Assembly: GCA_017889635.1 (NCBI GenBank)
Contig: JAGGAC010000010.1
Span: 82,105 to 126,006 of the forward strand
DNA length: 43,902 bases
Direction: 5' to 3'
DNA from: Bacillota bacterium
GTDB lineage: Bacteria > Bacillota > Negativicutes > Sporomusales > CTSoil-080
Shown here: positions 1-7,561 of the stretch, in pieces
Layout of the letters: every line of letters starts with the position of its first letter
Position numbering within the stretch: the stretch's first letter is position 1
Made by a program: the position numbers and the translations under genes
The notes under the pieces: generated by a model
The model's input: only the letters and a program-made list of their open reading frames with translations
Databases searched by the model: none
Told to the model about the DNA's origin: nothing

Positions 1-260
1 TAGCTCAAGGAGGAGAATTTATTGGCATCAGTGCTTTAAACGCTTTGAACTTTTTGGCTATTATCAGCCTAGATCTTTTTATATTAAATCTATTACCTAT
101 TCCAGTTTTGGACGGAGGCAAGATTCTACTTTATTTCACAGAAAAATTGCATCCAGTCTTCCTTAAGCTTCACTTCCCACTTGCCATCGCTGGCTGGATT
201 TTCGTACTTGGTCTAACTGTATTTACACTATTTACCGATATAAGAAGACTTATTGTATAA
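1..260 (+). CDS. Site-2 (M50) membrane metalloprotease, C-terminal end only
   Basis: The frame is open from the window edge (first full codon at 3) to the stop at 260, so this is the last 85 or so residues of a gene that starts outside. The sequence contains NLLPIPVLDGGK, the conserved NxxPxPxLDGG motif of M50 proteases, whose Asp is a zinc ligand. Two hydrophobic segments flank it and the protein ends in a short basic tail (DIRRLIV). Family members (RseP, SpoIVFB, RasP) cut transmembrane segments of regulatory proteins. An internal TTG at 45 is not a plausible start because the family match begins upstream. The substrate and the exact subfamily cannot be told from this fragment. Confidence 0.85.
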   Translation, partial: AQGGEFIGISALNALNFLAIISLDLFILNLLPIPVLDGGKILLYFTEKLHPVFLKLHFPLAIAGWIFVLGLTVFTLFTDIRRLIV

Positions 261-299
261 AGCTTCTTGCTCTGTTTTCTAACGAAAGAAAATGGTCGC

Positions 300-610
300 A
301 TGGATAATCTTTGGCTTATCTTCGGAGTTTTGTCGGCAATTACCGCTGCCCTTGTAGGGATATTCGGAAAAATCGGTCTACAAACGGCGGACGCTAATAC
401 CGCGACCGCCGTCCGTGCAATAATTATGGCGCTGTTTCTGCTATTAATTGTTATCGGTCAAGGCAACATCAGTTAAATCCACAACATTATATCTGATAAA
501 ATATAGCCACCATACTCGCGGTGGCTTTTTTAGGTGAAAAACTAAGTTTATTAAACATAGTTGGTGTAGGGCTAATAGCAATAGGTGCAATTCTAGTTGC
601 TTTAAGCTAA
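300..610 (+). pseudogene. EamA/DMT transporter remnant with internal deletion
   Basis: ATG at 300 opens a typical EamA N-terminus (MDNLWLIFGVLSAITAALVG, then GKIGLQTADANTATAVR) that stops at 476. From 524 to 610, in another frame, the sequence reads AFLGEKLSLLNIVGVG and ends ILVALS, the typical last segment of the same single-domain family of about 140 residues. The middle, perhaps 60 residues, is missing. It is replaced by about 50 bp that include a terminator-like hairpin at 505-531. The gene is therefore broken and cannot make a functional transporter. The product of the intact family is a small multidrug-resistance-like membrane exporter of uncertain substrate. Confidence 0.75.
505..531 (+). 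terminator. Rho-independent terminator-like hairpin inside the EamA remnant
   Basis: AGCCACC (505-511) pairs with GGTGGCT (520-526) across an 8-base loop and runs into six T. The right arm and T tract also encode the first codons of the surviving C-terminal transporter fragment. The hairpin therefore sits exactly at the deletion junction. It would end transcripts coming from the M50 protease gene. Confidence 0.6.
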
Positions 611-691
611 CACATAAAAACACTTTCATGTCCAACATTCACTGCGTCCACCACTTCTCCAAAATTCTGTTTCTGCAAGTCTTCTATCATT

Positions 692-1240
692 TCAACGAGC
701 CACCGTTCTCAGAAAATGCTTATTCACAGCAGTCCCAATAACGGCAGCGACAAATACCTTAAATAAGTCCCCTGGAATAAAAGGCAAAGCACCAATCATT
801 ATTGCTTTGTTCAAATCAACGCCAGTAACAAAGCTCAGCCATAATACCCCCGGTATATAAACGACACAAATTCCACCGACAACATTAGCTAGCGCTAGAC
901 GCCATAGTTTATCTGTTGAACCTTTTACTAGTGCAATAATAATTACTCCTGCAAAAAAACCAGTGAGATACCCGCCTTTGGGACCGACAAGAACTCCGAT
1001 TCCGCCTGTTAAGCCACCAAAAACAGGTATCCCCACTGCACCAAGCAAAAGAAATGTCAACACACTAAGAGCCGCCTGTTTTGCTGACAAGATACTTCCT
1101 GTAAGCATAATCCCTAAAGACTGGCCACTAACCGGAACTGGGCTAAACGGAATCGGAATCGAAATAGCTCCCAAAACCGCAGTCAAAGCCGCAAAAACTG
1201 CAGCATAAATAAAATCGGTTAATGCATATCGTTTTACCAT
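692..1240 (-). CDS. bioY: Biotin transporter substrate-binding component BioY
   Basis: The protein is 182 residues, the normal length for BioY, the membrane S-component that binds biotin for ECF-type uptake. It has the family N-terminus with an IPIPFSPVPVSGQ-type segment after the first helix, the conserved GGLTGGIGVLVGPKGGYL loop, and about six hydrophobic helices. A GGAGG site lies 6 bases before the ATG at 1240. No bioM/bioN or EcfAT genes are adjacent, so it probably uses a shared energizing module encoded elsewhere. A strong promoter overlapped by a BirA-like inverted repeat lies upstream, so repression by biotinyl-BirA is likely (inference). Confidence 0.95.
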   Translation of the reverse strand: MVKRYALTDFIYAAVFAALTAVLGAISIPIPFSPVPVSGQSLGIMLTGSILSAKQAALSVLTFLLLGAVGIPVFGGLTGGIGVLVGPKGGYLTGFFAGVIIIALVKGSTDKLWRLALANVVGGICVVYIPGVLWLSFVTGVDLNKAIMIGALPFIPGDLFKVFVAAVIGTAVNKHFLRTVAR

Positions 1241-1295
1241 TCATATCCTCCACAATGGAATCATATTGTAATAATCTTATAAGTTCCAGTTTAAA

Positions 1296-1324
1296 AGTAT
1301 AGTCCACCTCCAAAGCATTGTCAA
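1296..1324 (-). promoter_or_regulatory. Sigma-A type promoter of bioY
   Basis: On the minus strand the -35 box is TTGACA (1319-1324) and the -10 box is TATACT (1296-1301), with a 17-base spacer. The -35 is perfect and the -10 has one mismatch. It is placed about 50 bases before the bioY start codon and partly covered by the BirA-like operator. Confidence 0.8.
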
Positions 1325-1349
1325 CTACATATTTCCAGCAAGTTAACCT
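1318..1349. promoter_or_regulatory. BirA-type biotin operator candidate
   Basis: Plus-strand half sites TTGTCAACT (1318-1326) and AGTTAACCT (1341-1349) are separated by 14 bases. They resemble the bacterial BirA consensus TTGTAAACC-N14-16-GGTTTACAA. One half site overlaps the -35 box of bioY, which fits repression by biotin-loaded BirA. The match is imperfect (about 7 and 6 of 9 positions), so the call rests mainly on position and context. Confidence 0.6.
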
Positions 1350-1392
1350 TTTAATAATTTTTCTCCGCTCATTACCAATAGCATTCTACTCT

Positions 1393-1452
1393 AAATCGCC
1401 CTGAATGAAGTTGGCACCGATTACTCGGTGCCAACTTCATTCAAGGCGATTT
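1393..1452. terminator. Very long near-perfect hairpin, probable terminator after the EamA gene
   Basis: Bases 1393-1420 pair with 1425-1452 in 27 of 28 positions around a 4-base TTAC loop. The outer arm ends in GGCGATTT rather than in a clear U tract. It lies 67 bases beyond the stop of the minus-strand EamA gene and upstream of the bioY promoter. A terminator or insulating structure is the simplest reading. The unusual length also allows a small palindromic repeat element. Confidence 0.55.
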
Positions 1453-1518
1453 TACACTTCGTACACATTTAAACAGATCGATCTCTCAACAAGTTCCATT
1501 CTAAAAAACATCCTCCAA

Positions 1519-2448
1519 TCACAAACGTCTTACCAATACTTGCTCAAAATTAACTATAATTATTGCAATAATCGTAAGCACGCCACCGGCCAACTGAATT
1601 AACTGCACATTCTCATTCAGTATCAGATACCCACTGATCACCCCAACTACCGGAACCAAATTTAAGTAAAGTGTTGTAATTGTTACATCCAACCGTTTGA
1701 GCACATATAAGTACAAAACATAACATCCTACTGAACAGCAGACTGCCAAAAACAATACATTCCAGAAGGAAACAAGCGAAAAAAACTGCCACTCCCTATA
1801 TTCAAACAACGATAACGGTATTAAACATAACGTTCCCACTACTGTTTGACATGTAGTAAGAAATACCCCTGAATACTTATCCTGTAATGATTTATTGACA
1901 ATAGTATAAAGCGCCCAAGATAACATAGCTCCTACCATTAACATATTCCCAACAAAATTATTTGAGTTAATATCGATATTCCCATTGGCGGTAACTGATA
2001 GATAAGTTCCTATAACCGCCATACCTATGCCTGCCAGTTTCAAAATAGATATCCTGCCATGATAAAATACTACATCAAGAGTAATCGCAATTATCGGGAC
2101 AGTCGTTACAATCAATGATGCGTTTGACGCTGTTGTCAGCTTCACCCCTAGGTTTTCAAAATAAAAATATATGGTGATACCAAGCACACCACCAAGTAAT
2201 ATTTGCGGAACATCTTTCTTATCAACTTTTCTATTCGGCTCAACTCTCTTTAGAATTATTAACAACAGCGTCGAAGCAATTGCAAATCGAATAAGAGCCA
2301 TTGTCGTAGGCGGTATTTCACTTACCGCTATTTTTATGCTGATAAATGAAATACCCCAAAAAGCTATTACTGTTATCATAATAAGGTTTGCTAGCAACTG
2401 CTGTCTGCCCACTATAGCATTTATCACTTTTCTGAGATTTCCATACAT
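1519..2448 (-). CDS. EamA-family (DMT superfamily) transporter
   Basis: The protein is 309 residues with about ten hydrophobic helices arranged as two EamA repeats, the usual full-size DMT layout. The first repeat opens with VIAFWGISFISIKIA and PPTTMALIRFAIAS. The second repeat holds GAMLSWALYTIVNK and a C-terminal NLVPVVGVISGYLILNE segment. These are the standard family landmarks. The family moves amino acids, nucleotide-like compounds or drugs out of the cell, and the substrate here cannot be inferred. A GGAGGGG site precedes the ATG. The gene is monocistronic, ending before the long hairpin at 1393-1452. It is not the source of the remnant at 300-610, which is of the single-repeat type. 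Confidence 0.9.
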   Translation of the reverse strand: MYGNLRKVINAIVGRQQLLANLIMITVIAFWGISFISIKIAVSEIPPTTMALIRFAIASTLLLIILKRVEPNRKVDKKDVPQILLGGVLGITIYFYFENLGVKLTTASNASLIVTTVPIIAITLDVVFYHGRISILKLAGIGMAVIGTYLSVTANGNIDINSNNFVGNMLMVGAMLSWALYTIVNKSLQDKYSGVFLTTCQTVVGTLCLIPLSLFEYREWQFFSLVSFWNVLFLAVCCSVGCYVLYLYVLKRLDVTITTLYLNLVPVVGVISGYLILNENVQLIQLAGGVLTIIAIIIVNFEQVLVRRL

Positions 2449-2789
2449 AACATCCCCTCCGCCTTATATATTACCAAATACAAATAGAGGCGCATTGTAA
2501 AAAATTGCTTGCTTTACTTATATAGTAAGACTTAGTATTCTTTTCGCTTAACTACAACGCAGTATATTCCCAGCTATATCCAATTATAGCATGAAACACA
2601 CCTACGAAAAGCATTTTTCGCTTCCTAGAAAATTAGCCTTGAAAAAAAATTGTTGAATTATATTTTTCTCTAAATACTGGTTATCCTCAGAATTCTGATG
2701 CTATAATATTATTACAGAGCAATAAACGCATATTTTCTTGTGCAACATGTATCATAATATAGTAACAACGCAGAAAGAAGGTCTGTCCT
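2449..2789. other. Intergenic region between divergent genes
   Basis: This AT-rich stretch separates the start of the minus-strand EamA gene from the plus-strand hemolysin III-like gene and must hold both promoters. A TATAAT at 2702-2707 is a plausible -10 box for the plus gene, but no good -35 lies in front of it. I see no RNA gene or repeat here. Confidence 0.4.
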
Positions 2790-3449
2790 ATGACAATACT
2801 TGCTTCACGGCAAGAACAACTTGAGGAAATTCTTAATGCTGTTACACACGGCGTCGGCGCTATATTAGCACTGGTCGGGCTTATTGCTCTTATTGTAGCA
2901 GCCTCGATCTACGGTAACATCTGGCATCGCATAAGTTTTAGCATTTACGGGGTTTCTCTCTTTCTCTTATATTTAGCCTCCACTCTTTATCACAGTTTTC
3001 AGAATCAAAAGCTAAAATATGTCTTTAAAATCTGCGACCATGCGGCAATATACCTTTTGATTGCTGGATCTTATACCCCATTTGCGCTTGTAATACTTCG
3101 TGGCGTATTAGGCTGGACCGTCTTCGGGATTATATGGGGCTTAGCAACCATTGGCGTTATCCAGCAAATTCTTTTTGTGAAACGGTTCAAAATATTTTCT
3201 ACGCTTTGTTATATTTCAATGGGATGGTTTGTTATAGTATTCATTAAACCGCTAATCATCGCATTACCCTTTGCTGGCCTATGCTGGTTAGTTGCTGGCG
3301 GCCTATTATACACTATCGGCGCCGGATTTTACCTTTGCCGAAAGCTACCCTATAATCACACTGTCTGGCATTTTTTTGTCATTGGCGGCAGCGTGTGCCA
3401 CTTCGTCACTATTTTGCATTTTGTCCTGCCTATTACCACTCCGGCATAA
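2790..3449 (+). CDS. Hemolysin III / PAQR-family membrane protein (TrhA-like)
   Basis: The protein has 219 residues and seven predicted helices, the normal size of the bacterial PAQR (YqfA/hemolysin III) family. Conserved family positions are visible: HGVGA near the start, STLYHSF after helix 2, CDHAAIYLLIAGSYTPF, and a C-terminal VWHFFVIGGSVCHFVTI segment. The three histidines and the Ser/Asp residues in these motifs form the metal site of the superfamily. The role in bacteria is linked to membrane lipid balance, and the name hemolysin is historical. An AGAAAGAAGG ribosome site precedes the ATG. No operon partner is seen. Confidence 0.9.
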   Translation: MTILASRQEQLEEILNAVTHGVGAILALVGLIALIVAASIYGNIWHRISFSIYGVSLFLLYLASTLYHSFQNQKLKYVFKICDHAAIYLLIAGSYTPFALVILRGVLGWTVFGIIWGLATIGVIQQILFVKRFKIFSTLCYISMGWFVIVFIKPLIIALPFAGLCWLVAGGLLYTIGAGFYLCRKLPYNHTVWHFFVIGGSVCHFVTILHFVLPITTPA

Positions 3450-3596
3450 GACGCTGTTATTTTTTATTGACATCCAGCGCTCCACATGTTATTCTAGAAA
3501 AGATTATTTACCTAAGAACTTAGTTAAAACATTGTAGTATGGGGCATGATGCTGGCTTTAAACTCTATTCTGACTCAGTATTGGTAAAAGTCGAAA

Positions 3597-3645
3597 GGTA
3601 ATTTGCGGCTGATGACACCTCGGAGTGTCAGAATTACCGGTAATT
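3597..3645 (+). promoter_or_regulatory. Leader with mutually exclusive pairings before the 66-aa gene
   Basis: GGTAATT (3597-3603) can pair with AATTACC (3632-3638), enclosing a TGACAC/GTGTCA hairpin (3613-3630). The same AATTACC is also the left half of a perfect 14-bp palindrome with GGTAATT at 3639-3645. Only one of the two pairings can form, and the second ends 6 bases before the GGAGG of the next gene. It could be an RNA switch or a protein operator. No known class was recognised. Confidence 0.35.
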
Positions 3646-3663
3646 GAGAACGGAGGAAGAAAT

Positions 3664-3864
3664 ATGAAACAGCGTATCCAGCAACTCTTTAAGCGTCTAG
3701 CTCTTTTGGGTTATTGCTCATTTGAAATTAAATCTATCATAGAAGAAGCAATTGGTGCCCAAGAACTGGACATCGGAAACGATTCACACTGCGCTGACGC
3801 TATTGTCGCATTAGAAAAATACGTAAAACTCGGATCGCACTTTTCAAATTGCTATAGCAAATAA
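3664..3864 (+). CDS. Small protein of unknown function, 66 aa
   Basis: I chose ATG 3664 because GGAGG sits 8 bases before it. A possible in-frame start at 3625 lies inside the palindromic leader. The product is soluble, with a basic amphipathic N-terminus (MKQRIQQLFKRLALLGY) followed by an acidic helix (FEIKSIIEEAIGAQELD) and a short tail containing two cysteines. I do not recognise the family. A strong terminator follows directly, so it is a single-gene unit. Confidence 0.65.
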   Translation: MKQRIQQLFKRLALLGYCSFEIKSIIEEAIGAQELDIGNDSHCADAIVALEKYVKLGSHFSNCYSK

Positions 3865-3876
3865 ATTGTGTGACCC

Positions 3877-3921
3877 AAAAGAAGTACACCATCCGATAGA
3901 TTCGGAAGCTGTACTTCTTTT
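3877..3921. terminator. Terminator after the 66-aa gene
   Basis: AAAAGAAGTAC (3877-3887) pairs with GTACTTCTTTT (3911-3921). Inside the loop a second small stem TCCGA/TCGGA forms. The A and T flanks allow use on either strand. It lies 12 bases after the stop of the 66-aa gene. Confidence 0.75.
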
Positions 3922-4060
3922 TTGTTTAATCCCAACGCTCCACCCTATGCCATTTACCATAATTTAGGACCACAAAAGCGGTTTTTACTTTTTTAAGGCT
4001 ATTTTCGAATAAAATACATACCCTAAAATGCAATAAACACATTTTTTTGTCGTTAAGCTC

Positions 4061-4090
4061 TTGTCGAGTGTTTACTAAGTTTCGTATAAT
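4061..4090 (+). promoter_or_regulatory. Promoter of the aminotransferase gene
   Basis: A perfect TATAAT (4085-4090) is preceded by TTGTCG (4061-4066) with an 18-base spacer. The start codon is 28 bases further, with AAAGGAG in between. Confidence 0.6.
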
Positions 4091-4117
4091 GGTAAAAGGT
4101 TAAAGGAGCGATGCATT

Positions 4118-5407
4118 ATGGCTGAATTGCAAACATTAAATAACTCAGACCTTCAAGAATATTATTCTGCTTTATCTTACAACTACAAAGAGTTTCAGAA
4201 TAAAAATCTCAGATTGGATATGTCACGAGGCAAGCCTTGCACAGAACAGTTGGATCTATCGCTTGGGCTTATCGACTGCCTCAGTAGCTCCGATTATTTG
4301 GCAGCTGATGGAATTGATTGCCGAAACTACGGTGGAATAGACGGTCTTCCCGAAATAAAAAAACTTTGCGCCGAAATCCTGGAAGTAAAACCCACCGAAA
4401 TCATTGTCGATGGTAACTCCAGTTTAACTCTGATGCACGATCTGGTAGCCCGAGCTATATTACACTGTCTTCCTGACAGCGAAACCCCCTGGGGCAAACT
4501 TCCTAAAATCAAATTTCTCTGTCCCAGCCCTGGCTATGATCGCCACTTTGCAATATGCGAATACTTTGGAATTGAAATGATTAGAATTGACTACTTAAGC
4601 GATGGCCCCGATATGGATCAAGTGGAAAAGTTGGTAGCAGCCGACTCTGCTATTAAAGGAATTTGGTGCGTACCAAAATACAGTAATCCTACTGGCATTA
4701 CCTATTCCGACGCTATAGTAACACGCCTTGCCAAAATGTCCACCAAAGCCCCGGATTTTCGGATTTTTTGGGATAACGCTTATGCATTGCACCATCTAAC
4801 TGATACTCCGGACTCGCTACAGAATATTTTGACCGCTTGCCAAAAAGCTAATCACCCCAATCGCTGTTTTATATTTGCCTCTACTTCTAAAATTAGCTTT
4901 CCCGGCGCTGGTATCGCTATGCTTGCCAGCAGCGAAACCAATATAGCCTGGCTAAAAAAACAAATGCTTATACAAACCCTGGGGCCCGATAAACTTAACC
5001 AATTACGCCACATCCGATTCTTTAAAAACTTGTCTGGCATTGAAAACCACATGCGTCGACACGCAGCAATTATCAAACCAAAATTCGATTTAGTATTAAA
5101 TATTTTGCAAACTCAACTAGCTGTAAAAAATCTTTGTTCCTGGAGCACACCGCAGGGCGGTTACTTTATTAATCTTAATACCCAGCCGGGTTGCGCTAAA
5201 AAAGTAGTTACTATGGCCGCCGAAGCCGGAGTAGTTCTAACATCAGCCGGAGCAACCTTCCCATATGGTCTGGACCCGTTAGACCAAAATATCCGGATTG
5301 CTCCCACACTCCCCTCCCTATTAGATTTAAAACAAGCCGCAGAGTTGCTTACCCTCTGCATTAATCTGATTAGTACCGAAGAAGAACTTCGAAAAAGAGG
5401 ACTTTAG
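4118..5407 (+). CDS. PLP-dependent class I aminotransferase (aspartate aminotransferase type)
   Basis: The 429-residue protein is a fold-type I pyridoxal phosphate enzyme of the subgroup annotated as aspartate or alanine-type aminotransferase (PF12897-like). Visible landmarks are LDMSRGKPCTEQLDLS near residue 35, NYGGIDGLPEIK at 70-81, VPKYSNPTGITY at 185-196, the Asp/Tyr pair in FWDNAYALHHL, and STSKISFPGAG, where Lys258 should form the Schiff base. The C-terminal GGYFINL and RIAPTLPS segments hold the substrate-carboxylate Arg. It starts at ATG 4118 after AAAGGAG. It faces hisC convergently and is not in an operon. The exact amino donor is uncertain. Confidence 0.85.
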   Translation: MAELQTLNNSDLQEYYSALSYNYKEFQNKNLRLDMSRGKPCTEQLDLSLGLIDCLSSSDYLAADGIDCRNYGGIDGLPEIKKLCAEILEVKPTEIIVDGNSSLTLMHDLVARAILHCLPDSETPWGKLPKIKFLCPSPGYDRHFAICEYFGIEMIRIDYLSDGPDMDQVEKLVAADSAIKGIWCVPKYSNPTGITYSDAIVTRLAKMSTKAPDFRIFWDNAYALHHLTDTPDSLQNILTACQKANHPNRCFIFASTSKISFPGAGIAMLASSETNIAWLKKQMLIQTLGPDKLNQLRHIRFFKNLSGIENHMRRHAAIIKPKFDLVLNILQTQLAVKNLCSWSTPQGGYFINLNTQPGCAKKVVTMAAEAGVVLTSAGATFPYGLDPLDQNIRIAPTLPSLLDLKQAAELLTLCINLISTEEELRKRGL

Positions 5408-5435
5408 AATAAAAAACTAACTGGAACCAAAATAG

Positions 5436-5476
5436 AAACACCCCCAATGTGTATTATCACAGGAGGTGTTTTTATT
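5436..5476. terminator. Bidirectional terminator between aminotransferase and hisC
   Basis: AAACACC (5436-5442) pairs with GGTGTTT (5465-5471), with an inner TGTG/CACA stem. T tracts on the plus strand and A tracts on the left serve both convergent genes. Confidence 0.75.
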
Positions 5477-5493
5477 GGTTTCACACTATACCT

Positions 5494-6549
5494 TTATACA
5501 ATCTCATTTAATGCCTGAAGTAGCGTCGCCATTTCTTCATCCGAACCAATACTTACCCTTAAAAAATTATCTATTCTTGGTTTTTTAAAGTATCTAACTA
5601 GAATTCCTTTTTCTCTTAGCCGTTGATAAATTTCATCTGCATTCATTTGCGAATGACTGATAAAAATAAAGTTGGCCTTTGAAGGAATAACATTAAACCC
5701 GCTAGCAGTTAAGCTCGCCGAAAAGTTATCCCGTGTCGCAATAACTTTTCGTCTTGTCTCCTGAAAATATTTCTCATCTTCGAATGATGCAAGTGCCCCA
5801 GCAAGCGCTAACTGATCAAGCGTATAAGAATTGATAGAGTTTTTTACCCTATCTAGACCATCAATCAGCTCTTTTTGGCCTAATGCCAGTCCAACCCTCA
5901 ATCCTGCTAGCGAACGTGATTTTGACAGCGTTTGAACAACTAATAAATTGGAGTATTTCTTAATAAGCTTAACCGCCGACTCGCCGCCAAAATCAATATA
6001 CGCCTCATCAACAATAACCACCTGCTCAGTATTTCGTTGTATAATAGCTTCTACTGCTTCAAGAGGTATGTACTTGCCTGTAGGAGCATTAGGATTAGGG
6101 AAAATTATCCCCCCATTATTTTCAAAAAACTGTTCAACAGGAATAGAGAAATCTCCATTAAGCGGGACAACTTTATAGTCAATATGAAATAATGCAGAAT
6201 ATACCGGATAGAAACTGTAGGTTATATCCGGAAATAAAATTGGTATTCCCGGATTAAAAAACGCCTGAAAACTAAAAGCCAGAACCTCGTCTGAGCCATT
6301 TCCTACAAATACTTCTTCTTTAGCTAAGCCATAATATTGGGCAATACATTGTCGCAACTCATCACACGTAGGGGTAGGATACAGTCTTAAGTTCTCATTT
6401 GCCGCCTCCCGAATAGCTGCTAACACCTTGGGTGATGGAGGATAAGGGTTTTCATTGGTATTTAGTTTCACATACGTCTTATCTTTAGGCTGTTCACCAG
6501 GAACATAAGGTTCAATACTGCGTACTACTTGACTCCAATACTTGCTCAT
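5494..6549 (-). CDS. hisC: Histidinol-phosphate aminotransferase
   Basis: The protein is 351 residues, the usual HisC length. It catalyses transamination between imidazole-acetol phosphate and glutamate in histidine synthesis and often also serves aromatic amino acids. It shows KLNTNENPYPPSP near the N-terminus, GNGSDEV for phosphate binding of PLP, IFPNPNAPTGKY, VDEAYIDF with the PLP-contacting Asp and Tyr, and QTLSKSRSLAGLRVG with the Schiff-base Lys near 210. C-terminal FLRVSIGS completes the family set. The start ATG 6549 follows AAGGGAG. No other his gene is present, so it is a stand-alone copy. A TATAAT (minus strand, just before the GGAGGG of a possible leader ORF) may be its promoter. 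Confidence 0.92.
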   Translation of the reverse strand: MSKYWSQVVRSIEPYVPGEQPKDKTYVKLNTNENPYPPSPKVLAAIREAANENLRLYPTPTCDELRQCIAQYYGLAKEEVFVGNGSDEVLAFSFQAFFNPGIPILFPDITYSFYPVYSALFHIDYKVVPLNGDFSIPVEQFFENNGGIIFPNPNAPTGKYIPLEAVEAIIQRNTEQVVIVDEAYIDFGGESAVKLIKKYSNLLVVQTLSKSRSLAGLRVGLALGQKELIDGLDRVKNSINSYTLDQLALAGALASFEDEKYFQETRRKVIATRDNFSASLTASGFNVIPSKANFIFISHSQMNADEIYQRLREKGILVRYFKKPRIDNFLRVSIGSDEEMATLLQALNEIV

Positions 6550-7122
6550 CTATACTAGCTCCCTTCAGTCATATATTCAAAGCTTTGTTATGTTACCACC
6601 ACTAATTTTTATTGTACCAATAATCATTGACATCTCCAATACCTCTTCCAACTTTTTCTCCCATATAATATTTCTATCCCTCCTTCTATTATAGCTCTTA
6701 CAAATAGCAAAAACTAATTACAATAGCTAATTATACCAACTTGAATAGGAAACAATTTATGACAATTGCGACCAAAAAAACTTGGTTTCCTTATAAACCG
6801 GATATTCTGCTTACACCGGGGCATCAATAATCGTAGACATGGTTGCTCACCGCGCTTAAAGCAACGCTTTGCGTCTACCCTCAAGTTAAAGGTCACATAT
6901 ACTTGCACTCACTGTTGAGACTTTTATTTCCACTGTCGCGACTTATATAGTTTGTCAGTAGTTTCCTGCCAAAATCAATAACTTTTCCTCAACACTAAGC
7001 TTTATTATAGTATCTCTTCAATACATATATTTTCTAACCAGAATGCTTAATTGGTTTTACCTTTTATGTGAAATTGTAGTAAAATAATATCTAGCTGTAT
7101 CATCAGAAGGAGGATTAACAAC
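6550..7122. other. Long intergenic region between hisC and the TSUP gene
   Basis: Apart from the candidate RNA at 6774-6878, the region contains a possible 24-codon leader ORF on the minus strand (6577-6651). That ORF has a TTG start after GGGAG, has no histidine codons and stops 27 bases before hisC. It also holds promoter-like TATAAT boxes on the minus strand. Nothing else could be supported. Confidence 0.4.
6774..6878 (-). ncRNA. Candidate structured RNA (small RNA or leader) upstream of hisC
   Basis: On the minus strand GTAGAC (6873-6878) pairs with GTCTAC (6833-6838). Inside it, GTTGCT (6860-6865) pairs with AGCAAC (6842-6847). Further downstream GGTTT/AAACC (6784-6799) is followed closely by seven T (6774-6780), a weak intrinsic terminator. 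The block is clearly richer in G+C than its surroundings. The 64-codon ORF that crosses it has no ribosome site. I could not match it to a known riboswitch. A GACGCAAAGC string recalls c-di-GMP-I riboswitches, but the other conserved parts are missing. Confidence 0.35.
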
Positions 7123-7482
7123 ATGGAACTCATTTTATATGCATTAGTTGGAGTAGTTGCAGGGCTCTTGAGCGGCTTTTTTGGCATTGGCGGAGGAATA
7201 ATCATTGTCCCAGCATTGATATATTTATGCGGCTTTAGCCAGTTAAAGGCACAGGGAACTTCTCTTGCTGTCATGTTGCCACCAGTTGGAATGCTGGCAT
7301 TTTGGCAATACTATAAAAATGGCAATGTCGATATCAAGGCTGGAATAGTGATTTGCATAACCTTACTTATCGGAGGAATGTTTGGTGGCAAAATTGCCCA
7401 AATCGTCCCTGCCGATATATTAAAAAAGGCTTTTGCCATTTTTTTAATGTTTATATCTGTCAAAATGTTAATTAGTAAATAA
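7123..7482 (+). CDS. Half-size TSUP-family (TauE/SafE-like) membrane transporter
   Basis: The 119-residue product has four hydrophobic helices and the signature GLLSGFFGIGGGIIIVPAL of the TSUP (UPF0721) family near residue 15, followed by QGTSLAVMLPP. Full-length members (about 250 residues) contain two such halves and move sulfite, sulfoacetate or related anions. This is a single half, so it must work as a dimer or with a partner half encoded elsewhere. No partner gene is adjacent. GGAGG precedes the ATG by 8 bases. The gene ends at a strong hairpin shared with the convergent PAP2-like gene. Confidence 0.88.
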   Translation: MELILYALVGVVAGLLSGFFGIGGGIIIVPALIYLCGFSQLKAQGTSLAVMLPPVGMLAFWQYYKNGNVDIKAGIVICITLLIGGMFGGKIAQIVPADILKKAFAIFLMFISVKMLISK

Positions 7483-7510
7483 GATATTTCCCCCTGCCAA
7501 AATTTTTAAC

Positions 7511-7561
7511 AAATAAAACGGACGCTGCAAATCCTAAACATCTGCAGCGTCCGTTTTATTT
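7511..7561. terminator. Bidirectional terminator, TSUP / PAP2-like genes
   Basis: A perfect 19-bp stem joins 7511-7529 and 7543-7561 around a 13-base loop, with A/T-rich outer ends that act as U tracts on both strands. The stop codon of the minus-strand PAP2-like gene lies inside the right arm. Confidence 0.85.

Noticed and set aside
3605-3622. GCTGATGACACCTC resembles the 3' part of fluoride riboswitches
   Set aside because: The matching 5' pseudoknot partner (a GAGGTGT-type loop) is missing upstream, and the neighbouring gene is not a fluoride exporter.
6617-6627. 11-base match to the attachment core (CCAATAATCAT)
   Set aside because: Only 11 of 14 bases, no integrase nearby and no broken gene. 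Probably chance in AT-rich DNA.
6714-6908. 64-codon ORF on the minus strand
   Set aside because: No ribosome site before its GTG, and it runs through the paired stems of the candidate RNA. Composition looks like translated structured RNA.
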